From Roseiflexus sp. (GTDB lineage Bacteria; Chloroflexota; Chloroflexia; Chloroflexales; Roseiflexaceae), in contig JAGHYV010000009.1 in the NCBI GenBank assembly GCA_017743475.1, positions 1 through 64,000 of the forward strand: 64,000 nt of DNA. The letters are read 5' to 3'. How positions within the stretch are numbered: the stretch's first letter is position 1; each line of letters opens with the position of its first letter. Positions 19,743-28,954 of this stretch are shown here, piece after piece. Under the pieces are notes generated by a model. The model made no database searches, was not told where the DNA came from, and saw nothing but the letters and a program-made list of their open reading frames with translations. A program made the position numbers and the translations under genes.

Positions 19743-21545
19743 CTACGACATCCGCTCCAATTCATCGAGCAATGCGCTGAAGTGATCCATCGCTGCCTGG
19801 ATCGGCGCTGGCGAGAGCATGTCAACCCCGGCATCGCGCAACAGTTCAATCGAGGGGCGCGACGATCCGCTACGCAGGAAGCGCAGATACCGCTCGATCG
19901 CTGGACTTCCCTCCTGAACAATCTGTTTGTGAAGCGCCAGCGCCGCCGAAAACCCGGTTGCATACTGGTAGACATAAAAATTGTAGTAGAAATGCGGGAT
20001 ACGCGCCCATTCCAGCGCAATCTGCTCGTCGAGCGCCACTTCCGACCCGTGGTAACGCGCCACCAGATCGCGATAAATCGTACTGAACAGTTCGGTTGTC
20101 AGCGGCTCGCCCGCCTCCGCCCGACGATGGATTTCCAGTTCAAACTCAGCAAACATGGTCTGCCGGAAGAGGGTGGTGCGAATATCTTCCAATTGCTCGA
20201 CAATCAGATAGCGGCGCAGGATCGGGTCATCGCGCGTTCGCAACAGGTGATCGGTCAATAGCGCCTCGTTCAGCGTTGAAGCGACCTCAGCGACAAAGAT
20301 CGTGTAGTCGCCATAAATGTAGGGCTGCGTCTTGCGCGTGAAGTACGAGTGCATCGCATGACCGAGTTCGTGCGCCAGCGTAAACACGTCGTTCAGGCGT
20401 TCCTGGTAATTCAGCAGCATGAACGGCGCAGTGGTGTACGAACCGTCGCTGTACGCGCCGCTACGCTTGCCGATATTCTCGTAGACATCGATCCAGCGAC
20501 TACGGAACGCCTGTGCAACGGCAGCGCCATATTCATCGCCAAGCGGCTCGAATGCCGCACGCACCATGCGCTCCGCTTCCTCATACGGAATAGCGATGTC
20601 TGCTTCTGGAACGAGCGGGGCATACAGATCGTAGAAGTGCAGTTCATCCAGCCCCATGATCTGCCGACGCACCTGGAAATATCGGTGGAGACGGGGCAGA
20701 CTGGCGTTGACCGTCGCAATCAGGTTATGGTAAACCTCCACTGGAATGTCGTTCGGCGTCAGCGCTGCCTCCAGAGATGACGCATAATTGCGAACCCTTG
20801 CATTCAGCACATGAGTGCGCACTTGGGCGGCAAGCGACGCCCCCAATGTATTGCGTATCCCCTGGAAGGCGCTATAGTACCCGACGAACGCATCGCGACG
20901 CACCCTGCGATCAGGACTGCGCAGGAAGCGCAGGAAACGCCCGTGCGACAGTTGCACTGGCTGCCCCTGCTCATCCTCAATCGAGGGAAAATGCAGGTCA
21001 GCATTGGTCAGGACTTCAAAAATCTCGCCTGGCGCGCGTGTAATATCGCTGAACTGCGCCAGGATCGCTTCGACCTCGGCAGAGCGCACGTGAGCGCGCT
21101 GGCGCAACAACTGATCCAGTGCATACTCATACACTGCCAGATCGGGATGCTCCCGGATCCAGGCGCGGATCTGATCCTCTGGTGCCGCCAGGATCTCCGG
21201 TTCGATGAACGCCAGCGCCGCGCTGACCTTCGCCGCTAGCGTTCCGGCGCGTTCGGCGAGCGCCTGCCCGACCGGGTCGGTTGTGTCGCTGTCAAAGCGA
21301 CGGTTGGCGTAAACGTAGATCTGCCAGAGACGCATCGATACCTGATCGCGTAGTCGCAATGCCGTCAGCAGGTCGTCGGCGCTGCCAGCAACGCGTCCTT
21401 GCAATGCTGCAACATCACTCAGCATCTGCTCGATCGTGGCAACGTCCTGTTCCCAGGCAGCGTCATCGACGTATATTGTCGTCAGATCCCAACGATAACG
21501 CTCAGGAATCTCATCACGGCGCGGCACTTTCTGAATTTCGGTCAC
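19743..21545 (-). CDS. pepF: Oligoendopeptidase F (M3 family)
   Basis: HELGHAMHSYFTRKTQPYIYGDYTIFVAEVASTLNE zinc motif; ORF extended upstream, likely GTG start near 21545. Confidence 0.93.
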   Translation of the reverse strand: MTEIQKVPRRDEIPERYRWDLTTIYVDDAAWEQDVATIEQMLSDVAALQGRVAGSADDLLTALRLRDQVSMRLWQIYVYANRRFDSDTTDPVGQALAERAGTLAAKVSAALAFIEPEILAAPEDQIRAWIREHPDLAVYEYALDQLLRQRAHVRSAEVEAILAQFSDITRAPGEIFEVLTNADLHFPSIEDEQGQPVQLSHGRFLRFLRSPDRRVRRDAFVGYYSAFQGIRNTLGASLAAQVRTHVLNARVRNYASSLEAALTPNDIPVEVYHNLIATVNASLPRLHRYFQVRRQIMGLDELHFYDLYAPLVPEADIAIPYEEAERMVRAAFEPLGDEYGAAVAQAFRSRWIDVYENIGKRSGAYSDGSYTTAPFMLLNYQERLNDVFTLAHELGHAMHSYFTRKTQPYIYGDYTIFVAEVASTLNEALLTDHLLRTRDDPILRRYLIVEQLEDIRTTLFRQTMFAEFELEIHRRAEAGEPLTTELFSTIYRDLVARYHGSEVALDEQIALEWARIPHFYYNFYVYQYATGFSAALALHKQIVQEGSPAIERYLRFLRSGSSRPSIELLRDAGVDMLSPAPIQAAMDHFSALLDELERMS

Positions 21546-21760
21546 GGACGACTCCCTCCTTAACCATTCCCGAGTGCAATTTGTCCAATGTATGAAGCGC
21601 CAGGAATGGCGTCTTATGCATATCGTGCTCCCTGGATCGGCGTCCTCCCGGACGGACCCCCCACGGTGTCGGGAGCGCCAGATCACGCCCGTCTCTAGCA
21701 GGCTGCACCTGTATCGTCGTGATACGACAGGCAGGGGTGGGGACAATATTGTACCATGCC

Positions 21761-22603
21761 CTACTCACGTCGCCAGACAACGCCGCGCTCCGGCGCGAAC
21801 AGGAAGACAATCGTAAACAGCGCGGTTGCTACCAGCACAACTGCCGCACCGGAAGCGATATTGACGTAGTAACTCAGATACAACCCGCTGATACTGGCAA
21901 CTGCACCGATCAGCGCAGCAACCATCATCATCGTGGGCAGACGCCGGGTGAGCAGGTATGCCGTGGTGCCAGGCGTGACCAGCATCGCCGCAACCAGTCC
22001 GACGCCAACCGTCTGCAACGATACAACAATGGTCAGTGCAATCAAAAGCAGCAGCAGTATACGCAGGCGCTCGACTGGCAAGCGTTGGGTGGCTGCCAGC
22101 ACCGGATCAAAAGCGATAACCAGAAACTGACGGTAGAACGCCAGGATGGTCAGCAGCACCGCTGCGCCGATCCCTGCGATCAGCCACAGGTCTGTCGGGC
22201 TGACCCCCAGCACATTGCCGAACATGATGTGCGTCAGATCGACGGCATACGTGCGCACACTGCTGATCAACGCTACTCCAAGCGCCAGTGCTGCGGCGAA
22301 CACGATGCCAATGGCAGTATCCTCTTTGATCGTCCCCTTGCGTGAGAAGAGACTGATCAGCAACGCGACGACGACGGCTGCGACAAGCGCGCCCATCAGC
22401 AGGTTTGCTCCCATCAGATAAGCAATTGCAACTCCCGGTAGCACGGCGTGCGCCAGCGCATCGCCGAGAAACGCCATCGAGCGCAGCACAACATAACATC
22501 CAACAATCGCACACAGGATGCCAACCAGGACCGCCGCAAGCATACCGCGCTGCATGAAACCGTACGCAAGCGGCGCAACAATCCAGGACCATAGGGTATT
22601 CAT
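21761..22603 (-). CDS. Metal ABC transporter permease (ZnuB/MntB family)
   Basis: MQRGMLAAVLVGILCAIVGCYVVLRSMAFLGDALAHAVLPGVAIAYLMG. Confidence 0.93.
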   Translation of the reverse strand: MNTLWSWIVAPLAYGFMQRGMLAAVLVGILCAIVGCYVVLRSMAFLGDALAHAVLPGVAIAYLMGANLLMGALVAAVVVALLISLFSRKGTIKEDTAIGIVFAAALALGVALISSVRTYAVDLTHIMFGNVLGVSPTDLWLIAGIGAAVLLTILAFYRQFLVIAFDPVLAATQRLPVERLRILLLLLIALTIVVSLQTVGVGLVAAMLVTPGTTAYLLTRRLPTMMMVAALIGAVASISGLYLSYYVNIASGAAVVLVATALFTIVFLFAPERGVVWRRE

Positions 22604-23415
22604 TTCACTGCAATGCTTTCTGGTTCAGATTGATGACAGGCGCACTGATCGACCAGCACCGAGCCATCAGGCAGTGTCAACACCTGTCCGCCAAACGCCT
22701 CAGTCAGCAGACCGCGACTCAAGACCTGAGCTGGAGATCCATCACCGATCAGACGCCGATTGATTAGCAACACGCGCTCAAAGCGCACTGCTGCAAGGCT
22801 AAGGTCGTGTGTGGAGAGAATAATCGTCACCTTTTGATCACTAAGTGTGTCGAGCACACTGAGGGTCGCTTCCTGGGTCGCCGCATCGACGCCGGTGAAT
22901 GGTTCGTCGAGCAGGAGAATGTGCGGCTCTTGTGCCAGCGCGCGCGCTAGAAAGACGCGCTGCTGCTGACCGCCGGACAATTCTCCGATAGGACGATGCG
23001 CTAGGTGAGCCACACCCATCAACTCCATCCCACGTTCAACAGCCGCGTGGTCGGTGCGCGTCGGGCGTCTCAGCCAGCCGAGCCGTCCAAACCGTCCCAT
23101 CATCACCACATCGGCGACGGTCACCGGGAAGCGCCAGTCAACATCTTCACGCTGCGGCACATACGCAACACAGTCGGTATGTGCACCGGGCGGCAATCCA
23201 TGGATTCGGATCGTGCCACTCTGCGGCTTCACCAGACCGACCAGCGCCTTGAAGAGGGTCGACTTGCCAGCGCCGTTTGGTCCCACCAGCACCACCCGTT
23301 CGCCATATTCCACACGAAACGAAATATCATCGAGCACCCGCCGCCGCCCATAGGCAACGGTCAGGCGCTCGATCTCAAGATGGGCTGGTTCCTGTTCGAT
23401 GTGCAGCGTGTTCAT
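22600..23415 (-). CDS. Metal ABC transporter ATP-binding protein
   Basis: Walker A GPNGAGKSTLFKAL, signature LSGGQQQRVFLARAL, Walker B ILLLDEPF. Confidence 0.95.
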   Translation of the reverse strand: MNTLHIEQEPAHLEIERLTVAYGRRRVLDDISFRVEYGERVVLVGPNGAGKSTLFKALVGLVKPQSGTIRIHGLPPGAHTDCVAYVPQREDVDWRFPVTVADVVMMGRFGRLGWLRRPTRTDHAAVERGMELMGVAHLAHRPIGELSGGQQQRVFLARALAQEPHILLLDEPFTGVDAATQEATLSVLDTLSDQKVTIILSTHDLSLAAVRFERVLLINRRLIGDGSPAQVLSRGLLTEAFGGQVLTLPDGSVLVDQCACHQSEPESIAVK

Positions 23416-24896
23416 CCCTGTTTCAGCGCCTCAACGATCCGCTTAACATTGTACCGCATCATATCGATATAGGTTGGCGCCGGTCCATCGGCTTCCGACA
23501 ACGAATGCGTGTAGAGATCAGAAACGATTGTGATCCCCGTCTCACGCGCCAGTTGTTCGGCAAGTTGCGGGTTGGCGCCGGTTTCCAGAAAGATAACCCT
23601 GGCGCCTGCATTGCGCACTCGCTCGGTTAACCGCGCCAGTTGCTGCGCCGAAGGAGAGACGCCAGAGCTAACGCCAGGCACAATCGTGCCAATAATACGG
23701 AAGCCGTAGCGGTCGGCAAAATACCCAAAACTCTCGTGGTTCGTCACCAGTTTACGGTTAGCTTCAGGAATTGCAGCAACTTCGCTGGCGATAAAGCGAT
23801 CAAGTTCGTTCAATTGCGCGATATAGCGCTCAGCATTTGCGCGGTAGATCTCCGCACCAGCGGGATCGACGCTGATCAATCCGTCGCGGATGTTGGCAAC
23901 ATACGTGATGACGTTCGTCGGATCAAGCCAGAAGTGCGGGTCGACCTCATCATGGTGATGATGCCCGCCAGGCGTACTGATCATCAGTGCTGCCTGCGGC
24001 GCACGAAAACCGGTCAGCGCCAGCAGATACTCGCCCTTCTCCACGTCCATGATCATCGCCTGCGTCAAACCGGAGCAGTTGAGCGTCAGCGTCTCTTCGG
24101 CGTCAAGTGTCGCCCCTGTGTCGATGCTGGTCATAACCAGGGCGCCATCACCTGTTGCAATCGCGATCTCACCGCCTTCAGCGTCCCATTTCAAGAACCC
24201 GGCATATGTGCCATCCGTCTGTCGATTCAGCGTCACCTGCCAGAACATCCCACCATGATCGTGAGCATGCTCGTGATCGTGATCGTGTCCGTGATCGGCT
24301 TCTTTTTTCGCATGAGCGCCAACTTCGACGGCAGATGCTCGATCGGTGCCGGCAGCAATCTCTTCCGCCGCCAGGAAAAGATCGGCTGCCTCAACGCACA
24401 GCGCATCGGTCAGTTCTTCCAGACTCATGACTGCCACTTCACCTTCACGCGCTGTGCGACTACTCAGCCCTTTCGACGCTTCGATAACCAGGCGCTCGCC
24501 GCCAGCATTTTCCAGCAGACGGTTGAGAAACTCTTCAAAACCTGCGCCATTGACGATCAGAACATCGCTGTCAGCGACTTTGCGCACATCTGCGGGTGTT
24601 GGTTCAAAGATATGTGGATCGACGCCAAGCGGAATCAATGCTTCGATCTTCAAACGGTCACCGGCGACATTCTGCGCGATGTCAGCCAGAAATGATTGCG
24701 CCGCTAGAACTTTGAGCGCTGGCGCTGCTGCCAAGGGAGGCCTGGTCGGCGCAACCGTGGGCGCGGCAGACGCAGCTGTGGGCGTGGTAGGCGCAGCTGT
24801 CGGCGACACTCCGCCTGAGGGCGCCGGTTGCGTCCCGCCGCACGCGCTGAGCGCCAGCACGACGATGATCGTCAGAGCGAATAACCGTGTGAGCAT
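23412..24896 (-). CDS. Metal ABC transporter substrate-binding lipoprotein (ZnuA/TroA family) with His-rich segments and an inserted domain
   Basis: Lipobox LALSACGG; DPHIFEPTPADV; HGHDHDHEHAHDHGG; EVDPHFWLDPTNV; upstream AAAGGAG. Confidence 0.92.
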   Translation of the reverse strand: MLTRLFALTIIVVLALSACGGTQPAPSGGVSPTAAPTTPTAASAAPTVAPTRPPLAAAPALKVLAAQSFLADIAQNVAGDRLKIEALIPLGVDPHIFEPTPADVRKVADSDVLIVNGAGFEEFLNRLLENAGGERLVIEASKGLSSRTAREGEVAVMSLEELTDALCVEAADLFLAAEEIAAGTDRASAVEVGAHAKKEADHGHDHDHEHAHDHGGMFWQVTLNRQTDGTYAGFLKWDAEGGEIAIATGDGALVMTSIDTGATLDAEETLTLNCSGLTQAMIMDVEKGEYLLALTGFRAPQAALMISTPGGHHHHDEVDPHFWLDPTNVITYVANIRDGLISVDPAGAEIYRANAERYIAQLNELDRFIASEVAAIPEANRKLVTNHESFGYFADRYGFRIIGTIVPGVSSGVSPSAQQLARLTERVRNAGARVIFLETGANPQLAEQLARETGITIVSDLYTHSLSEADGPAPTYIDMMRYNVKRIVEALKQG

Positions 24897-25189
24897 CTGT
24901 CCCTCTCCTTTTATATACATAGTATCAAAAATAGCATGGGGAACTTATGCGTTCCATTATAGCAGAACGGTGCAGGCATAACAAGAACTCAAAAACATTA
25001 TTGATACTTTGTTTTTTTAACTGATCCGTGCTCGGTGCCATCGTTGGCAAGGAAGTCGTCTGTGTGTCCGGTTCGGCAGCAGAGCGTGGTACGGGGAGGA
25101 TGCCGACCGTAATCACAGGCTTCATCGTTGCGACAGCGCGCACCGGATGCTATAATCACCCGTAGAAAGAACCCGCCGATGACACTGGT

Positions 25190-26581
25190 ATGGCTCAGTC
25201 TCCCACGCCCACTGCGCTGGTCTTGCACAATCGCTACCGCATCGACGAGCGACTCGGCGCGACACGTCTCGCAGTCGTCTATCGGGCATACGATGAGCGG
25301 TTGCAACGTCGCGTGCTGGTCGCAATGCTGCGCAAAGAACTCATCGACCAGGAAATGCTGCGTCGTCGCTTTGTGACAGAAGCGCAATTCGGTGCGCGTC
25401 ATCTGCATCCGTCGCTGCTGCACGTCTACGACAGCGGCGAGGTTGCCGGACGCCCATTTATGGTGACGGAGTATGTATCGGGCAGGACGTTGCGTGAATT
25501 CGGACCGTTGACGGTCGAAGTGGCGTTGCTCTATTTCCGCCAGATTGTTGGCGCTGTTGCTGCGTGCCAGGCGGCTGGCGCACCGCACCCGCCGATCAGT
25601 AGCGCGAATGTGATGCTTGTCAACGAAGGGCATGTTGAGTTGATCGAAAACTGGAGTATGACACCGGCGGAATTTGGTCTCGATGTGGCTGCGTATCGTG
25701 CACCGGAATGTACGTCCGGTCAGCCTCCCAGTTCTGCCAGCGTTGTCTACTCTCTCGGATTGCTGCTGATCGAAATGCTAACGGGGCGCAGGGTTGTTGA
25801 GGGCGCCGATCTTGATGGGATTCTTCAGGCGCAACGGAACCTGGCGCTTCCGACATTGAGTGCCATGCGTTCCCACATCTATCTACCGTCGCTAGCGCGT
25901 CTGCTAGTGCGCGCAACTGCGCCTGACCCGTCGCAGCGTTTTCCCGATGCCCTTGCCTTGAGCCAGGCGCTCGATGAGGTGTGGCGCAGCACCAGCCGCG
26001 ATACTGATCGTCTGGCACTGCCGAGGCATCCTGATCTAACTGGCAGGCAGGCATCAGCGGCAGCACCGCCTCTGAACGTTCGTCCAGCGCCTTTCGCTTC
26101 CGTTCCATCTCCATCTCCTACCGCACCGGTCACGACAATCGATACACACCAGTTGATGCTGCAAAGCGCACGGCAGCGTTCGCTGGCAGCGTTGATCGCC
26201 ATGGTTGCACTCTTCGTGCTGGTTGGTTCAGGAGCATATGTGCTGACAAGCCTGGCGCTCGAGGGGTTGACCAGCATTCGCCTGCCGCGCCTGCAGGTGT
26301 TGTTGCCGGAAGGCATAACGCTCCCCGACTGGCTTACCGGCGTTGCGGACGGCTCCGGTGAGGTGCTGATAGTCACGATTGGCGATGTGGAAGGATTGAA
26401 TCTGCGCGCTGAGCCGGGGCTGAACACGCGCATCATCGGTCTGTTGCCGAACGGAACCCGTGTGCGTAAACTGGAAGGACCGCGGATTGTCGATAACGTT
26501 CCATGGGTGCGGGTGCGCGGTGAGATCAACGGTCAACCGGTTGAGGGGTGGGTTTCGCAGTTGTTCGTGCGCACCGAGTAG
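25190..26581 (+). CDS. Ser/Thr protein kinase-like protein, predicted pseudokinase, with TM segment and C-terminal SH3b-like domain
   Basis: YRIDERLGATRLAVVYRAYDERLQRRVLVAMLR...FVTEAQ...APHPPISSANVMLVNEGHVELIENWSM...YRAPE; TM AALIAMVALFVLVGSGAYVL; SH3b-like GLNLRAEPGLNTRIIGLLPNGTRV. Confidence 0.85.
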   Translation: MAQSPTPTALVLHNRYRIDERLGATRLAVVYRAYDERLQRRVLVAMLRKELIDQEMLRRRFVTEAQFGARHLHPSLLHVYDSGEVAGRPFMVTEYVSGRTLREFGPLTVEVALLYFRQIVGAVAACQAAGAPHPPISSANVMLVNEGHVELIENWSMTPAEFGLDVAAYRAPECTSGQPPSSASVVYSLGLLLIEMLTGRRVVEGADLDGILQAQRNLALPTLSAMRSHIYLPSLARLLVRATAPDPSQRFPDALALSQALDEVWRSTSRDTDRLALPRHPDLTGRQASAAAPPLNVRPAPFASVPSPSPTAPVTTIDTHQLMLQSARQRSLAALIAMVALFVLVGSGAYVLTSLALEGLTSIRLPRLQVLLPEGITLPDWLTGVADGSGEVLIVTIGDVEGLNLRAEPGLNTRIIGLLPNGTRVRKLEGPRIVDNVPWVRVRGEINGQPVEGWVSQLFVRTE

Positions 26582-26644
26582 GGTGCGCAGCGGTGCTGCG
26601 CCCGTTCGTGGTCATTCACATGCACATATGAGATATACAGGCGT

Positions 26645-27388
26645 ATGGAAATCCCTGACATGCTGATCGAACGCCTGCGCAAAGCGCGTTGTGTGGTTGT
26701 CCTAACTGGCGCTGGCGTTTCAGCCGAGAGCGGTGTGCCAACGTTTCGTGATGCGCAAACGGGCTTATGGGCGCGCTACGATCCGAGTGAACTGGCGTCG
26801 CCTGCCGCGTTTCGCGCCAATCCTGCGCTAGTATGGCAGTGGTATGCTTATCGGCGTAGTCTTGTAGCAGCGGCTGAACCCAATCCGGGGCACATTGCGC
26901 TTGCTGAGCTGGAACGTCGGATAGCTGATTTTACACTGATCACCCAGAACGTCGACGGTCTTCATCATCGCGCTGGAAGTCAAAACGTGGTAGAATTGCA
27001 TGGGAATCTGAACCGGTACCGTTGCTTTGTAGATGACGAGCCGGTTGAGTTGACGACAGTTCCGCAGGACGCGCCGCCTCCTTGCCCGCGCTGCGGCGGT
27101 CTGGTGCGTCCTGATGTTGTCTGGTTTGGCGAATTGCTGCCTCCCCGCGCCTGGCATGTCGCCGTGGCGGCGGCAAAGCGCTGTGAATTGTTCCTCTGTG
27201 TAGGCACTTCAGGAGTCGTCCATCCGGCAGCCGATCTGCCTTTGATCGCGCGATCTGCCGGTGCATATACTGTTGAGATCAATATCGCTCCGGGTGCACT
27301 CGATGGATTGCTGGATCTGCACCTGTACGCCCCTTCCGGGCACATGCTTCCTGCACTGGTGGCTGCCGCCTTTGGCAACGCCCCATAA
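26645..27388 (+). CDS. Sir2 family NAD-dependent protein deacylase
   Basis: VVVLTGAGVSAESGVPTFRD, TQNVDGLH, ELHGN, CPRCGG, GTSGVVHPA; YAYR matches the YxxR class III (desuccinylase-type) motif. Confidence 0.95.
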   Translation: MEIPDMLIERLRKARCVVVLTGAGVSAESGVPTFRDAQTGLWARYDPSELASPAAFRANPALVWQWYAYRRSLVAAAEPNPGHIALAELERRIADFTLITQNVDGLHHRAGSQNVVELHGNLNRYRCFVDDEPVELTTVPQDAPPPCPRCGGLVRPDVVWFGELLPPRAWHVAVAAAKRCELFLCVGTSGVVHPAADLPLIARSAGAYTVEINIAPGALDGLLDLHLYAPSGHMLPALVAAAFGNAP

Positions 27389-27434
27389 TTCGCTATACCG
27401 CAACATTGCTGCGCCTCACTGAAGGAGATGCGCC

Positions 27435-28214
27435 ATGACCCTCACATTGCCCGATGATGTTCTTTGTCGATTGATCGATGCCCGGCGCGTCGTGGCACTG
27501 ACTGGCGGCGGCGTAGCAGCGGAGAGCGGTATACCATCGTTTCGCGAAGCGCATACTGGCCACTGGGCGCAATACGACGTTAGCGAACTGGCGACGCCAC
27601 AAGCATTTGTCCGCAATCCGCGCCTTGTCTGGGAATGGTATGCATACCGCCGCATGCTGGCGGAACGTGCCCAACCAAGCGCGACACACTACGCGCTCGT
27701 TGATCTGGAGCAGCATTACCCGGAGTTTACACTGATTACGCAGTCGATCGATGGGTTGCATTGGCGAGCGGGGTCGCGCGATCTGATTGAACTGAACGGC
27801 AGCCTCCGACGTTGTCGCTGCTTTGAGTCGGGTCATATTGCGTTCGCTTGGGACGATGACGGCGAAATCCCGCCGCGTTGCGTACAGTGCGGTAGCCTGC
27901 TCCGCCCTGATGTGGTAATGTTTGGCGAAGGATTGCCACACCACGAGTTACGTCGCGCACGGCGGGCGGTTGAGCAGTGTGATGTTTTTCTTTGCATCGG
28001 AACGGTCGGCGCTATCGAGCCGGTCGCTTCCTTCCCATTTGTGGCGCGGCGCCACGGCGCTTTTGTTCTGACCATCGCACCTGAAGAGTCGATCTACACC
28101 CTGATGGCGGATTATGTAATTGCTGCACGACCCGGCACCGTTGCACCCGAACTCGTGCGCCTGATCGTCGGCGATGTCGGCGGTCTGGAAGAGTTGCAAG
28201 TCGATGCTCTCTAA
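27435..28214 (+). CDS. Sir2 paralogue lacking catalytic His (predicted pseudo-sirtuin)
   Basis: ALTGGGVAAESGIPSFRE, TQSIDGLH, ELNGS (H to N at residue 121), GTVGAIEPVAS; colinear with the upstream Sir2. Confidence 0.9.
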   Translation: MTLTLPDDVLCRLIDARRVVALTGGGVAAESGIPSFREAHTGHWAQYDVSELATPQAFVRNPRLVWEWYAYRRMLAERAQPSATHYALVDLEQHYPEFTLITQSIDGLHWRAGSRDLIELNGSLRRCRCFESGHIAFAWDDDGEIPPRCVQCGSLLRPDVVMFGEGLPHHELRRARRAVEQCDVFLCIGTVGAIEPVASFPFVARRHGAFVLTIAPEESIYTLMADYVIAARPGTVAPELVRLIVGDVGGLEELQVDAL

Positions 28215-28229
28215 TCCTGCTGGCTGGAG

Positions 28230-28853
28230 ATGATCATGAAGCTGCATGGTCCACGAGTGGTCATTCGTCCCTGGGAGAGTCACGATGATGATGTGGCGGA
28301 TACATGGCCCCCCTACAATGATCCCTTCGATCCTTTATGGAACCTGCCTCGTCCGTCGTCATTCGGCAGCGGTGTATGGCATACATTTCTCGAAAATGGC
28401 GCCCGACGCCAGAGTTGGGCAGTTGAGGACGCAAGCGGCGCTCTGATCGGACGCATCTCGCTCCGCGAAATCGACCGGCAACGCAGGCAGGCGCGGCTTG
28501 GCGTGACGTTTGCAGCGCCGTATGTTGGCCGTGGATTGGGCACAGAAGCGCTCACGCTATTCCTCGACTACTACTTTGGCACGCTCAACTATCGCCTGCT
28601 GATGCTCGATGTCGCTGCGCCGAATGTCCGTGCAGTGCGCTGCTATACCCGCCTGGGGTTTCAGTATGTCGAAAGCGACTGGCGCAATGCAGGCTCTCTC
28701 TTCGACCGACGAGTGCTCGATCAGCCAATGTATGCGCCGCTCCGCCGCTATTTCCGCGATGACATGCGCGGTCTGAAAGTCGAGTTCTTCGAAATGCGCC
28801 TCTACCGTGAGGAGTGGATCCGGCGCCGTGCGCCAGTTGAGCTGCATGGGTGA
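28230..28853 (+). CDS. GNAT family N-acetyltransferase
   Basis: VIRPWESHDD...ALIGRISLREIDR...ARLGVTFAAPYVGRGLGTEALTLFLDYYF...VRAVRCYTRLGFQYVE. Confidence 0.9.
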   Translation: MIMKLHGPRVVIRPWESHDDDVADTWPPYNDPFDPLWNLPRPSSFGSGVWHTFLENGARRQSWAVEDASGALIGRISLREIDRQRRQARLGVTFAAPYVGRGLGTEALTLFLDYYFGTLNYRLLMLDVAAPNVRAVRCYTRLGFQYVESDWRNAGSLFDRRVLDQPMYAPLRRYFRDDMRGLKVEFFEMRLYREEWIRRRAPVELHG

Positions 28854-28954
28854 TAGGCAAATAGGACTATCAGGTCTCTTCAACATGCGCGGTTTTTTCG
28901 CTATCATAAGTTTGCATGGGTGCAATCGTATGACAGGTGTAACAGGCGGTTTTC

